From assembly GCF_030403435.1 (NCBI RefSeq), contig NZ_JAUEPH010000005.1:248001-312000 (forward strand): DNA of 64,000 nucleotides. The letters run 5' to 3'. The position numbers and the translations under genes were made by a program. Below, one piece after another: positions 47,233 through 55,050 of this stretch. Source of the DNA: Algoriphagus sediminis. GTDB taxonomy: Bacteria; Bacteroidota; Bacteroidia; Cytophagales; Cyclobacteriaceae. The notes under the pieces are model-generated. The model had not been told where the DNA came from and searched no databases. It saw nothing but the letters and a program-made list of their open reading frames with translations. Within the stretch, counting starts at the first letter, position 1. Each line of letters begins with the position of its first letter.

Positions 47233-47262
47233 CCCGACCGTACCGAGGCGGTACGGCTCGGG
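47233..47262. repeat. GC-rich hairpin in the GIY-YIG unit
   Basis: CCGTACC (47238-47244) pairs with GGTACGG (47250-47256) around a GAGGC loop. The stem extends by CCGA/TCGG across a small bulge. It is markedly more GC-rich than the surroundings and lies in the GIY-YIG 5' leader. Eleven bases of it recur at 36758-36768. Confidence 0.75.
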
Positions 47263-47266
47263 CGGG

Positions 47267-47291
47267 TAGCCAGCTGAGCTAATCCCCCAAT
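47267..47291. repeat. 25-bp direct repeat, truncated tRNA-Ala 5' copy
   Basis: Identical to 46962-46986, holding tRNA-Ala nucleotides 1-22 only (G1 at 47288). It lies directly downstream of a consensus promoter on the minus strand and appears to be the original 5' end of the tRNA gene, cut off by the insertion. Confidence 0.9.
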
Positions 47292-47298
47292 TGGAATG

Positions 47299-47329
47299 CA
47301 AATATAGAAATGGCTTTTGGCTGTGCAAA
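47299..47329 (-). promoter_or_regulatory. Consensus promoter, apparently the original tRNA-Ala promoter
   Basis: On the minus strand TTTG (47329-47326), exactly 19 bp, then TATATTTG (47306-47299): a perfect match to Bacteroidota TTTG-N19-TAnnTTTG. Transcription should begin a few bases before G1 of the truncated tRNA copy. It then reads through the GIY-YIG gene into the intact tRNA. Confidence 0.75.
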
Positions 47330-47339
47330 GCCTTTTTTT
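47312..47339 (+). terminator. Weak plus-strand hairpin with T run
   Basis: GGCTTT (47312-47317) pairs with AAAGCC (47327-47332), followed by seven T residues. No plus-strand gene lies upstream. It may limit antisense transcription, or act as the end of recR by stem pairing only, because the minus side lacks a U run. It overlaps the -33 element of the tRNA promoter. Confidence 0.3.
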
Positions 47340-47958
47340 ACTCAGTAGAATAATTTACCCGGGTCATGATACTTCTACCCAATGTTACTTCATCAGTATA
47401 CTCAAGCTCTCCTCCCACAGGAATTCCTCGTGCGATGGTGCTTACTTTGACATTATGTTCTTTCAGTCTTTTTCCCAGATAAAAGGAAGTGGTATCTCCT
47501 TCCATGGTAGCGCTTAGAGCGAGAATGATTTCTTTTACAGGCTCATCAGAATTCTTCTTACTTACGCGTTCCACCAAGCTTTCGATGTGTAATTCTTCTG
47601 GTCCAATTCCCTGAAGGGGGGAAATCACTCCACCAAGAATATGATATTTCCCCTGAAACTGATTTGTGTTTTCTATAGCCAAGACATCCTGAATATCCTC
47701 TACCACACAAATGATAGATCCGTCGCGCTTTGGATTACTACAAATCGAACAAATGGGACCATCAGAAATATTGTGGCAGGTCTGGCAATACTGTACCTCA
47801 TTACGCATAGTGGTAATGGAAAGAGCGAGCGCTTCAGCATGAGCTGGGTTTTGCTTCAGTAAATGTAAGGCAAGACGCAAAGCTGTCTTCTTTCCAATCC
47901 CAGGGAGCCTGGAAATCTCCGTTACAGCATCTTCAATAAGTTTGGAAGGTATGTTCAA
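47338..47958 (-). CDS. recR: Recombination mediator RecR
   Basis: With RecO and RecF it helps load RecA at gaps. It has the helix-hairpin-helix ISRLPGIGKKTALRLALHLL (in outline, about 12-32), a four-cysteine zinc finger CQTCHNISDGPICSICSNPKRD (about 57-78, quoted in outline) and the Toprim domain starting IICVVEDIQDVLAIE. The C-terminal IARGIPVGGELEYTDEVTLG is diagnostic. Its 206 aa are normal. Twelve nt after clpS. Confidence 0.97.
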   Translation of the reverse strand: MNIPSKLIEDAVTEISRLPGIGKKTALRLALHLLKQNPAHAEALALSITTMRNEVQYCQTCHNISDGPICSICSNPKRDGSIICVVEDIQDVLAIENTNQFQGKYHILGGVISPLQGIGPEELHIESLVERVSKKNSDEPVKEIILALSATMEGDTTSFYLGKRLKEHNVKVSTIARGIPVGGELEYTDEVTLGRSIMTRVNYSTE

Positions 47959-47970
47959 GATTATCGTTCC

Positions 47971-48264
47971 TTAAGCAATGGTCGCTTGAATTCCGGCATC
48001 AAGGATGGCCTCACATCTTGGTTTTAGTTCTTTGAACGAACCTTTCTTAACGGCACATTTGCCTTTGTAATGAATGATAAGGGTACATTGCTCGGCCTGC
48101 TCGACTGAATGCTCACAAACCTTGACCAAGATATTCGTGACATGATCAAAGGTGTTCACATCGTCATTGAAAACGATTAATGTTGACTCTTCTAAATCCA
48201 ACTCCTCTTCCAGAAGGACCTCGGATTCTTTAATTTCGTGAATCGGGGAACTCATTCTCTGCAT
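47971..48264 (-). CDS. clpS: ATP-dependent Clp protease adaptor ClpS
   Basis: N-end-rule adaptor that brings N-degron substrates to the ClpAP-type protease. The core STLIVFNDDVNTFDHVTNIL (about 27-46) contains the NDD substrate-binding loop, and HSVEQAEQCTLIIHYKGKCAV follows the family. It has 97 aa with an acidic N-terminal tail. Usually next to clpA; here it precedes recR. ATG 48255 is an alternative start three codons later. Confidence 0.92.
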   Translation of the reverse strand: MQRMSSPIHEIKESEVLLEEELDLEESTLIVFNDDVNTFDHVTNILVKVCEHSVEQAEQCTLIIHYKGKCAVKKGSFKELKPRCEAILDAGIQATIA

Positions 48265-48295
48265 TTTGCAAATTTAGGAATATTGAACAATTTTG
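48265..48295 (+). promoter_or_regulatory. Promoter of the sodium:solute symporter gene
   Basis: TTTG (48265-48268), 19 bp, then CAATTTTG (48288-48295) differs from TTTG-N19-TAnnTTTG at one position. It lies 22 nt before ATG 48318, in the gap shared with clpS. Confidence 0.5.
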
Positions 48296-48317
48296 CAGCT
48301 AATCCCGCACTCGAATT

Positions 48318-49760
48318 ATGAATTCCCAGGTAGTATTTGCCGTAATCGGCGCTTATTTTTTCTTACTTTTTCTCATATCCTGGTTTACTTCAAGAAAGGT
48401 TTCTGACGAGACTTTTTTCACAGGGGATCGACAGTCTCCATGGTTTTTGGTAGCCTTCGGAATGATAGGGGCCTCACTTTCAGGTGTAACCTTTATATCC
48501 GTTCCTGGGGAAGTCGGAAATTCAAATTTCTACTATTTCCAGGTCGTTTTGGGCTATACGCTTGGTTATTTCACCATCGCCAAAGTCTTACTCCCTCTTT
48601 ATTATCGCTTAAATCTGGTTTCGATTTATTCATATTTGGAGGATAGATTCGGTTTTTGGTCCTACAAGACAGGAGCTTTTTTCTTTATCCTTTCCCGTAC
48701 ACTGGGTTCTTCACTCAGGGTGTTTCTGGTTGCCAGTGTGCTACAACTGATCCTTTTCGATTCTTTGGGAATTCCATTCTGGGTTTCAGTTCTGATCACA
48801 GTGGGTTTAATCTGGATTTATACCCATAGGGGAGGGATAAAAACAGTGGTTTGGACCGATACGCTACAGACCTTCTTCATGCTTCTGGCTGTCGGGGTGA
48901 GTATTATTCTGATTGGTAATGAGCTTGGTTTTGAAGGAATTGGAGATTATTTCTCAAAGGTTTCCGAGGACTCTCGTTCCCAGATTTTCGATTGGGACTG
49001 GAAGTCTGGGACCAATTTCTTTAAGCAGTTTCTTTCCGGTGCCTTCATCACTATCGTAATGACAGGTTTGGATCAGGATATGATGCAGAAAAATCTTACC
49101 TGCAAGAATATAGGCGAAGCTCAGAAAAATATGTTCTGGTTCACCAATATCCTTGTGGTCGTAAACTTGATGTTTCTCGCATTAGGTGTCCTGCTTTACA
49201 TTTACGCAGAGACGAAAGGTATCCGTTTTCCCGAAAAAACGGATGAGCTTTTCCCGATGCTCGCGACTGAGTATTTCTCTCCTTTTGCCGGGGTCATTTT
49301 TGTGCTTGGAATTACGGCGGCGGCGTATTCCAGTGCAGATTCTACCCTAACTGCCCTTACCACAAGTTTCTGTATTGATTTTCTTGAATTAGAAAGAAAG
49401 TATCCCAAGGAAAGACAGGTTACAGTGAGAAAGCAGGTGCATATCGCCTTTACCTTTATTATGTTTTTTGCTATCCTGATATTCCACTGGATTAATGATC
49501 AAAGTGTGATTAATTCGGTCTTCATCATTGCAGGGTATACCTATGGGCCCCTTTTGGGATTATATTCCTTTGGTCTATTTACCAAGTGGCAGGTAAAGGA
49601 TAAGGCAATCCCTTACTTGGCGGTAGCCGCTCCGGTTCTTGCTTTTATTATTTCAGAGAATAGCGAATCCTTACTTTGGGGCTATCAATTCGGATTCGAA
49701 GTATTGATTCTGAATGGACTTCTGATGTTTTTAGGAATGATGATCTTCCGAAAGAAGTAA
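48318..49760 (+). CDS. Sodium:solute symporter (SSS family)
   Basis: A 480-aa protein with about 13 membrane helices. GMIGASLSGVTFISVPGEVG (about 50-70) is the TM2 sodium/substrate region, FFILSRTLGSSLRVFLVASV and AAAYSSADSTLTALTTSFCID follow the SSS pattern (the Ser pair forms the Na2 site), and YGPLLGLYSFGLFTKW is near the C-terminus. It takes up a solute with sodium; the substrate (sugar, amino acid, pantothenate) cannot be told. It ends one nucleotide before the convergent ATL gene. Confidence 0.9.
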   Translation: MNSQVVFAVIGAYFFLLFLISWFTSRKVSDETFFTGDRQSPWFLVAFGMIGASLSGVTFISVPGEVGNSNFYYFQVVLGYTLGYFTIAKVLLPLYYRLNLVSIYSYLEDRFGFWSYKTGAFFFILSRTLGSSLRVFLVASVLQLILFDSLGIPFWVSVLITVGLIWIYTHRGGIKTVVWTDTLQTFFMLLAVGVSIILIGNELGFEGIGDYFSKVSEDSRSQIFDWDWKSGTNFFKQFLSGAFITIVMTGLDQDMMQKNLTCKNIGEAQKNMFWFTNILVVVNLMFLALGVLLYIYAETKGIRFPEKTDELFPMLATEYFSPFAGVIFVLGITAAAYSSADSTLTALTTSFCIDFLELERKYPKERQVTVRKQVHIAFTFIMFFAILIFHWINDQSVINSVFIIAGYTYGPLLGLYSFGLFTKWQVKDKAIPYLAVAAPVLAFIISENSESLLWGYQFGFEVLILNGLLMFLGMMIFRKK

Positions 49761-50099
49761 TCAGATTTTGAGCTCTTTGTCAGGGTCCCAAAAATGCTTT
49801 TCAAAGTCTACCACCTGATTTTTGTCGATTTTTACTCCTTCTTTTTCTAAAAGCTCCTGCATCAGTGTAGGGGTTGCAAAGTGATGTCTTCCTGTCAAAA
49901 GCCCTGAAGCATTCACCACTCTATGAGCAGGGACATCTGGAAGTGTATGAGCAGCATTCATGGCGTAGCCAACCATCCGGGCTCCACTTTTTAAGCCCAA
50001 ATAATGAGCGATAGTCCCGTAGTTGGTAACTCTTCCACGAGGTATTTCTTTAACTACCTGATAAACAAGATCAAAATAATTTGACTTTTCCTTTTTCAT
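49761..50099 (-). CDS. Alkyltransferase-like (ATL) MGMT-family protein
   Basis: A 112-aa protein with the C-terminal DNA-binding domain of O6-alkylguanine-DNA alkyltransferase: VYQVVKEIPRGRVTNYGTIA and MVGYAMNAA. The active-site motif PCHRV is replaced by PAHRVVNASG, so it cannot accept an alkyl group. In known ATL proteins the site binds alkylguanine and recruits nucleotide excision repair. That role here follows from the family only. Confidence 0.9.
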   Translation of the reverse strand: MKKEKSNYFDLVYQVVKEIPRGRVTNYGTIAHYLGLKSGARMVGYAMNAAHTLPDVPAHRVVNASGLLTGRHHFATPTLMQELLEKEGVKIDKNQVVDFEKHFWDPDKELKI

Positions 50100-50192
50100 A
50101 TTTATGGATTTAGGAACGGGCGTTTGACTTTTCAGTCGGTTGTCTTGCTTCCAAAATAAAGAGTAATTTTAAGCTTTAACTAAAATCAACCC

Positions 50193-50870
50193 ATGAGTAG
50201 AAATATAATCATTACAGGAGCAGGAGGAAATCTCGGTTCGGCCGTGGTGGATAAATTCAAAAGAGAGGGTTACACCATCATTGCTTTGGTGGAGCCTAAT
50301 ACAAATAAATCCGTGGAAGAGGCGGAGTATAATTATGAAGTGGATGTCACTTCTGCCGAATCGGTCAATGAGTTTGTGAAAGAATATCAGCTTCAGCATG
50401 GTGGACTAGACGCTTTGGCTCTTTTGGTTGGAGGTTTTGCTATGGGAGGTATAGAGGATGTGGAGCAGGAGGATTTTGAGAAAATGATATCCTTGAATTT
50501 TTATTCTGCCTTTCATCTGGCTAAAGGTTTTCTGCCTCTTTTCAAAAAGCAGGGTAAAGGCACTTTTCTTTTTGTAGGAGCAAGACCTGCCTTGATCCCA
50601 AGTGACGGAGCAGGAGTTGTGCCTTATGCTTTCAGCAAAAAATTAGTGATAGCCCTTGCAGAAACTATTGGTGAAGAAATCAGGAACACGGATATTCGAT
50701 CACATATTTTCGTGCCAAGCATTATTGATACTCCCCCAAATAGGGAGTCTATGCCGGATGCGGACTTTGAAAAATGGGTTAGTCCTTCAGAAATTGCTGA
50801 CTCCATGCACTATGCTGTGAATAACCGTGCATTGCGAAATATGACTTTTAAACTTTACGGACAATCCTAA
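50193..50870 (+). CDS. Short-chain dehydrogenase/reductase
   Basis: A 225-aa SDR protein. ITGAGGNLGSAVV (about 6-18) binds the nucleotide, MISLNFYSAFHLAKGFLP has the family Asn, and VVPYAFSKKLVIALAE carries the catalytic Tyr-x3-Lys with an upstream Ser-containing loop. The C-terminus is short. Precise substrate unknown. Ten nt upstream of the NTF2-like gene; the two may share a transcript with the GreA-like gene. Confidence 0.87.
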   Translation: MSRNIIITGAGGNLGSAVVDKFKREGYTIIALVEPNTNKSVEEAEYNYEVDVTSAESVNEFVKEYQLQHGGLDALALLVGGFAMGGIEDVEQEDFEKMISLNFYSAFHLAKGFLPLFKKQGKGTFLFVGARPALIPSDGAGVVPYAFSKKLVIALAETIGEEIRNTDIRSHIFVPSIIDTPPNRESMPDADFEKWVSPSEIADSMHYAVNNRALRNMTFKLYGQS

Positions 50871-50880
50871 CCCAAGCATA

Positions 50881-51333
50881 ATGAAAAAGCTATTTGTATT
50901 TTCCCTTCTGGCCTTAATTTCCTCTTCAATTCAAGCTCAAACTGCAGAAGAGGAGGTCAAGGCGGTAATTGAGTCTTTATTTGATGGAATGAGGGCTAAA
51001 AATACCGAGATGATTGCATCTGCTTTTGATCCTAAAGCCTTGATGCAAACCATCGTAGTATCTGAAAATGGTGCAGAAACTAGAAGTAATGCGGTTCAGG
51101 ATTTTGTTGCCAGAATAGGACAGTCTCCGGCGGAAACTCAGCTGGATGAGCGAATTACGGATTATCAAATCAAAGTGGATGGAGATCTAGCATCAGCCTG
51201 GACACCTTATGAGTTCTATGTCAATGGTGAATTTAGTCACTGTGGTGTGAACTCCTTTCAGCTGGTTCGCATGGCTGAAGGTTGGAAAATCGTGTATATC
51301 ATCGATACCAGAAGAAAAGAAGACTGCGTTTGA
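50881..51333 (+). CDS. Exported NTF2/SnoaL-like protein
   Basis: A 150-aa protein with signal peptide KKLFVFSLLALISSSIQAQ. The NTF2-like cone fold is indicated by VKAVIESLFDGMRAKNTEMIASAFDP (in outline), DYQIKVDGDLASAWTPYEFYVNG and FQLVRMAEGWKIVYIIDTRRKE. Such proteins bind small ligands or are stray enzymes; the role here is unknown. Its TGA overlaps the non-ATG start of the following gene (TTGA). Confidence 0.82.
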   Translation: MKKLFVFSLLALISSSIQAQTAEEEVKAVIESLFDGMRAKNTEMIASAFDPKALMQTIVVSENGAETRSNAVQDFVARIGQSPAETQLDERITDYQIKVDGDLASAWTPYEFYVNGEFSHCGVNSFQLVRMAEGWKIVYIIDTRRKEDCV

Positions 51334-51788
51334 TACGGGAATTGAGTCGGGCCAAAGTTTACGAAAGGCTCCTAAGCGAATTAAGCTTGAGGGAGGAGTT
51401 TTACCGTGCGGAACTGGCAAGACTTCAGGAGAGTAAATCTGCGGATACAAAAAGCAGCGCTGGAGATAAGTTTGAGACGAGTCGAGAAATGATTGCCCAA
51501 GAGATTGCCAAAGTAGATCATAGCCTCCAAACCCTAATAAGCAATCGTAAATTCATGGAGGAGTTTGCTGATCAAGAAGTTTCTGAAACCGTCAGAAATG
51601 GGAGTATTATCAGAGTTGGAGATCAGCTATTCTTACTTGGGGTAAGCCTTGGAGAAATGGATCTGGGTCTTGAAAAAATTTTCCTCCTCAGTAGAAGTTC
51701 ACCATTTGGTAAAATCCTTTTTGGCTTAAAAAAGAATGATCCGGTTCAATTTATGGGTAAACCGAACCAGATCAATGAAATACTTTAA
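51330..51788 (+). CDS. GreA/GreB-like protein
   Basis: A 152-aa protein with an N-terminal coiled coil (LLSELSLREEFYRAELARLQ) that ends in SADTKSSAGDKFETSREMIA. This is typical of the Bacteroidota GreA-like family (often mislabelled 3-oxoacyl-ACP synthase), with the globular C-terminus GSIIRVGDQLFLLGVSLG...SPFGKILFG. It may act at the RNA polymerase secondary channel, which is inference. No ATG fits; TTG 51330 overlapping the upstream TGA is the best start. Other non-ATG starts lie at 51282 and 51324. Confidence 0.75.
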   Translation: MIRELSRAKVYERLLSELSLREEFYRAELARLQESKSADTKSSAGDKFETSREMIAQEIAKVDHSLQTLISNRKFMEEFADQEVSETVRNGSIIRVGDQLFLLGVSLGEMDLGLEKIFLLSRSSPFGKILFGLKKNDPVQFMGKPNQINEIL

Positions 51789-51795
51789 GAAGAGA

Positions 51796-52215
51796 TTATT
51801 TTTTAGGAATTAAGGTCATTAATTCATCCGCTCCATCCAGAAGTGTGAGTTTGTCTTTTCCAATTTTTAAATCCTTTACTTTGGCAAGTGCAGACAAGAA
51901 ATCCTTTTCTCCGGTTCCCGGACAGGCTTTTCTGGTCATTGCACCGGGGTTCAAATCAAGCTTATCACCCTCGAGGGCAAAACTACCGTTGAAATTATTG
52001 CATCCGGTAAACCCAGCAAGTTTACCTACATCACCAAAATCAAGGGTTGGAAGGCCTCCTGCGAATTGGGAAAGGTCCAAATTTTTACCAAGGAGGGAAG
52101 CTAGTTCCCAGGTGTTTCCAGTTAATAAGCTCATAGGATTAAGTTCTTTTACGCTGTCACAGCTTGTGAAAAAAAGGATTGCGAAGGTAATGGCTATTGA
52201 TTTGATTGTTTTCAT
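51796..52215 (-). CDS. META domain lipoprotein (HslJ-like)
   Basis: A 139-aa protein. Signal peptide with FFTSCDS (lipobox Cys about 19), then the META domain: LLTGNTWELASLLGKNLDL, LDFGDVGKLAGFTGCNNFNGSF (in outline) and GAMTRKACPGTGEKDFLSAL. Family members such as HslJ are envelope proteins linked to stress or novobiocin resistance; the role here is unknown. Divergent from the threonine operon leader. Confidence 0.87.
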   Translation of the reverse strand: MKTIKSIAITFAILFFTSCDSVKELNPMSLLTGNTWELASLLGKNLDLSQFAGGLPTLDFGDVGKLAGFTGCNNFNGSFALEGDKLDLNPGAMTRKACPGTGEKDFLSALAKVKDLKIGKDKLTLLDGADELMTLIPKK

Positions 52216-52406
52216 GGTATTGATTAGTGGGAATACACAATAATACTCAAACGAAGAGCCAATTTCAATCCGATTAAAAATTTCAGATTTTTATTCTCTT
52301 TTTGAATTAATGCTAACTATTGGGCTTGAAAATTTAAGTTTTTGCAAAGTATTGTTTGGCATAGTGAAAATTACTCAGTAGACTTGTCCAGTTATTAGTT
52401 GAAATC

Positions 52407-52523
52407 ATGAATTACGTGATAAATCTTTCATCCATTTGCACCATGTCCACCCTTCTTTTGAGTAGGGTAATGGGTATGACATTTTTTGGGATGACAACAA
52501 TGACCACCGGTATCACGGGGTAG
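52407..52523 (+). CDS. Putative threonine operon leader peptide
   Basis: A 38-codon ORF ending at TAG 52521-52523, 76 nt before thrA. It contains eight Thr, three Ile and six Met. The last ten residues, MTTMTTGITG, carry five Thr and one Ile, just ahead of a GC hairpin with a T-rich tail. This is the composition and layout of amino-acid attenuation leaders such as thrL. Internal ATGs at 52443 and 52470 could be alternative starts. Too short for homology; the call rests on composition and position. Confidence 0.7.
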   Translation: MNYVINLSSICTMSTLLLSRVMGMTFFGMTTMTTGITG

Positions 52524-52536
52524 TCCCGTTTTATTC
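52515..52536 (+). promoter_or_regulatory. Candidate attenuator hairpin of the threonine operon
   Basis: ACGGG (52515-52519) pairs with CCCGT (52525-52529) around a GTAGT loop that contains the leader stop codon, followed by TTTTATTC. An outer pairing (CGGTAT 52508-52513 with ATACCG 52542-52547) could extend or compete. The stem is short, so termination strength is uncertain. Confidence 0.45.
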
Positions 52537-52599
52537 TTCACATACCGCCCTTTTGGCTCTGAGCCACCTAATCCCAGTATTTCCATTAATTCATTTCCA

Positions 52600-55050
52600 A
52601 TGAAAATCTTAAAATTCGGAGGATCCTCCGTCGCAAGCACAGAAAATATCCAGTTAGTTTTTGACATCATCAAAGACAAGCTAAAGACGCATGAAGTATG
52701 CGTTGTTTTTTCTGCCTTTGGAGGGGTCACTGAAAGTCTTCTCGAGATAGCAGAACTCGCTAAAAAAGGAGATCAAACGTACAGGGTTCTACTTCAAACA
52801 CTAGAAGAAAAGCATATGACTCTGGTCCGGGAGCTGATCCCTGTTCACCAGCAATCTATGGTCATGACCTATGTGAAAGTTAGGTTTAATGAGCTCGAAG
52901 ATCTTTTTCATGGAATATTTCTCATTAAGGAGAGTTCTCCCAGAACCATGGATTATGTGGTGAGCTTTGGTGAGCGGCTTTCCACTTTTATGCTTGCGGA
53001 ATCGCTCAAGGCCCATGGGATTGAAACTCAATTTCTGGACGCCAGAGAAGTGATCAAAACCAATTCAAGATTTGGCCAGGCTAAGGTTGATTTTGAAACC
53101 AGTAATAAATTAATCCATGATTTTTTTAAAAATCACGAAGGGCTGAAAGTGGTCACTGGCTTCGTGGCTTCTACAGAGAAAGGCGAAACCACTACACTTG
53201 GAAGATCAGGCTCAGATTATACCGCCTCGATATTGGCTGCTGCCTTAGATGCAGAGGATCTGGAAATCTGGACAGATGTGTCTGGTGTCCTAACAGCAGA
53301 TCCCAATCTGGTTTACACCTCATTCACCATTCCTGAGCTCAGCTATAATGAGGCTATGGAGCTTTCCCACTTTGGCGCCAAAGTGATCTTCCCGGCTACC
53401 ATGCAGCCTGCTATGAGGAATAATATTCCGATCTACATTAAAAATACTTTTGAGCCTAAGAAGTCAGGTACTCTGATTAATGGAGAGGTAAACAGAAAAA
53501 GTCTCATTAAGGGTATCAGTTCTATGTCCAACATTTCCATGGTGACGGTGTCTGGTACCGGTTTGATCGAGTCTATTGGTTCCAGCAGTAGAATTTTTAG
53601 AGCTTTGGCTGAGGCCAAAGTCAATATACTGCTTATCTCTCAGGCTTCTTCAGAGCATAGCATCTGTCTGGCAATTAAGACCGGTGAGGCTGAAATCGCC
53701 AAAGAGGCGATAGAGGAAGAGTATCACTACGAAATCAAGTCTGGGGACATGGAACAGGTGACCCTCCGACATGACCTCGCCACCATCGCAGTGGTGGGGG
53801 AGAATATGAAACAGAACCCTGGAGCTGCGGGAAGGATGTTTCGTGCTTTGGGTCGAAATAATATCAACGTGGCAGCCATTGCCCAGGGAAGTTCAGAGCT
53901 AAACATATCTGCTGTGATTTCACACCAGGATCTACAAAAAGCCTTGAATGCTCTACATGAGGCGTTTTTCCTTTCAGAAAATAAGGTGCTTCACGTTTTT
54001 CTCATTGGAACTGGTTTGATTGGAAAGGCGCTTCTTGGAATGATTTATAAACGCCAAGAGAAGCTGAAGCAAAGCTCTGAATTAGATATTCAGGTTCATG
54101 GACTTGCAAACAGTCGATTCATGGCTTTTCATGAAGACGGTTTTGATTTAGCAAATCCTCATGAGTTAAGTTCTAACGATGACAAAATGGATTTGGAGAA
54201 ATTTATACAACAGGTAGAAGACATGAATTTCTCTAACTCGGTTCTTGTGGATTGTACGGCTTCTCAACAGGTGGCTGATGCCTATGAGCGCATTCTACAA
54301 GGGAAAATTGCTATTGTCACTCCAAATAAAAAAGCGAATTCAAGTTCATTGGAATCCTATCTTGGCCTAAAGAAATTGGCAAGAAAGAGAGGGGTTAAAT
54401 TTCTGTATGAGACTAATGTAGCCGCTGGACTTCCGGTCATCAGCACTCTTCAGGATTTGATGCTTAGTGGGGATAATGTGATTAAGATTGAAGCAGTCCT
54501 AAGTGGATCAATGAATTACATTTACTCAGAATTGGAGAATGGAGCACCTTTTTCAAAAGTTGTTAGACAAGCCAAGGAAAAGGGATACACAGAGCCAGAC
54601 CCAAGGGATGATTTGAGTGGAATGGATGTGGCCCGAAAGATTTTGATTTTGGGCAGGGAAGCAGAAAAGGACCTGGAGTTTGATTCTATTGAAGTACAGA
54701 GTATGGTTCCAGAAGATTGCCAAGACGCCAAGTCTGTAGAAGAATTCTTCGAGAAACTCAAAAGCCATGACGAGCACTTCTCAAAGCTTCTTAAAGAGGC
54801 AAAAGACAAAAATGAGAAACTTCGCTTTATGGCGACCTTAGAAGATGGTAAGGCAAAAGTTGGACTGAATTCACTTCCCCAAACTCATCCTTTCAGCAGT
54901 CTAAAAGGGAGTGATAATATGATTTTGCTGACTACTGAAAGGTATCATGATTTCCCCATGATTATTCGGGGACCAGGTGCAGGTGCGGATGTGACTGCCG
55001 CAGGGGTTTTCGCTGATGTGATTCGAATTGGTAATTATACTCGGGAGTAA
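52600..55050 (+). CDS. thrA: Bifunctional aspartate kinase/homoserine dehydrogenase
   Basis: First and third steps of the aspartate-to-threonine route. The kinase starts MKILKFGGSSVAS, with GRSGSDYTASILAAAL (about 205) for ATP and Asp. Two ACT repeats (about 310-465) include VTVSGTGLIESIGSSSRIF and IAVVGENMKQNPGAAGRMF. The homoserine dehydrogenase part starts VFLIGTGLIGKALLG (about 467), with CTASQQVADAYE, NKKANS and GSMNYIYSEL...EPDPRDDLSGMDVARK. Fusion of 816 aa as in E. coli ThrA. Its stop overlaps thrB by 1 nt. Likely regulated by attenuation and possibly by Thr through the ACT domains. Confidence 0.96.
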   Translation: MKILKFGGSSVASTENIQLVFDIIKDKLKTHEVCVVFSAFGGVTESLLEIAELAKKGDQTYRVLLQTLEEKHMTLVRELIPVHQQSMVMTYVKVRFNELEDLFHGIFLIKESSPRTMDYVVSFGERLSTFMLAESLKAHGIETQFLDAREVIKTNSRFGQAKVDFETSNKLIHDFFKNHEGLKVVTGFVASTEKGETTTLGRSGSDYTASILAAALDAEDLEIWTDVSGVLTADPNLVYTSFTIPELSYNEAMELSHFGAKVIFPATMQPAMRNNIPIYIKNTFEPKKSGTLINGEVNRKSLIKGISSMSNISMVTVSGTGLIESIGSSSRIFRALAEAKVNILLISQASSEHSICLAIKTGEAEIAKEAIEEEYHYEIKSGDMEQVTLRHDLATIAVVGENMKQNPGAAGRMFRALGRNNINVAAIAQGSSELNISAVISHQDLQKALNALHEAFFLSENKVLHVFLIGTGLIGKALLGMIYKRQEKLKQSSELDIQVHGLANSRFMAFHEDGFDLANPHELSSNDDKMDLEKFIQQVEDMNFSNSVLVDCTASQQVADAYERILQGKIAIVTPNKKANSSSLESYLGLKKLARKRGVKFLYETNVAAGLPVISTLQDLMLSGDNVIKIEAVLSGSMNYIYSELENGAPFSKVVRQAKEKGYTEPDPRDDLSGMDVARKILILGREAEKDLEFDSIEVQSMVPEDCQDAKSVEEFFEKLKSHDEHFSKLLKEAKDKNEKLRFMATLEDGKAKVGLNSLPQTHPFSSLKGSDNMILLTTERYHDFPMIIRGPGAGADVTAAGVFADVIRIGNYTRE

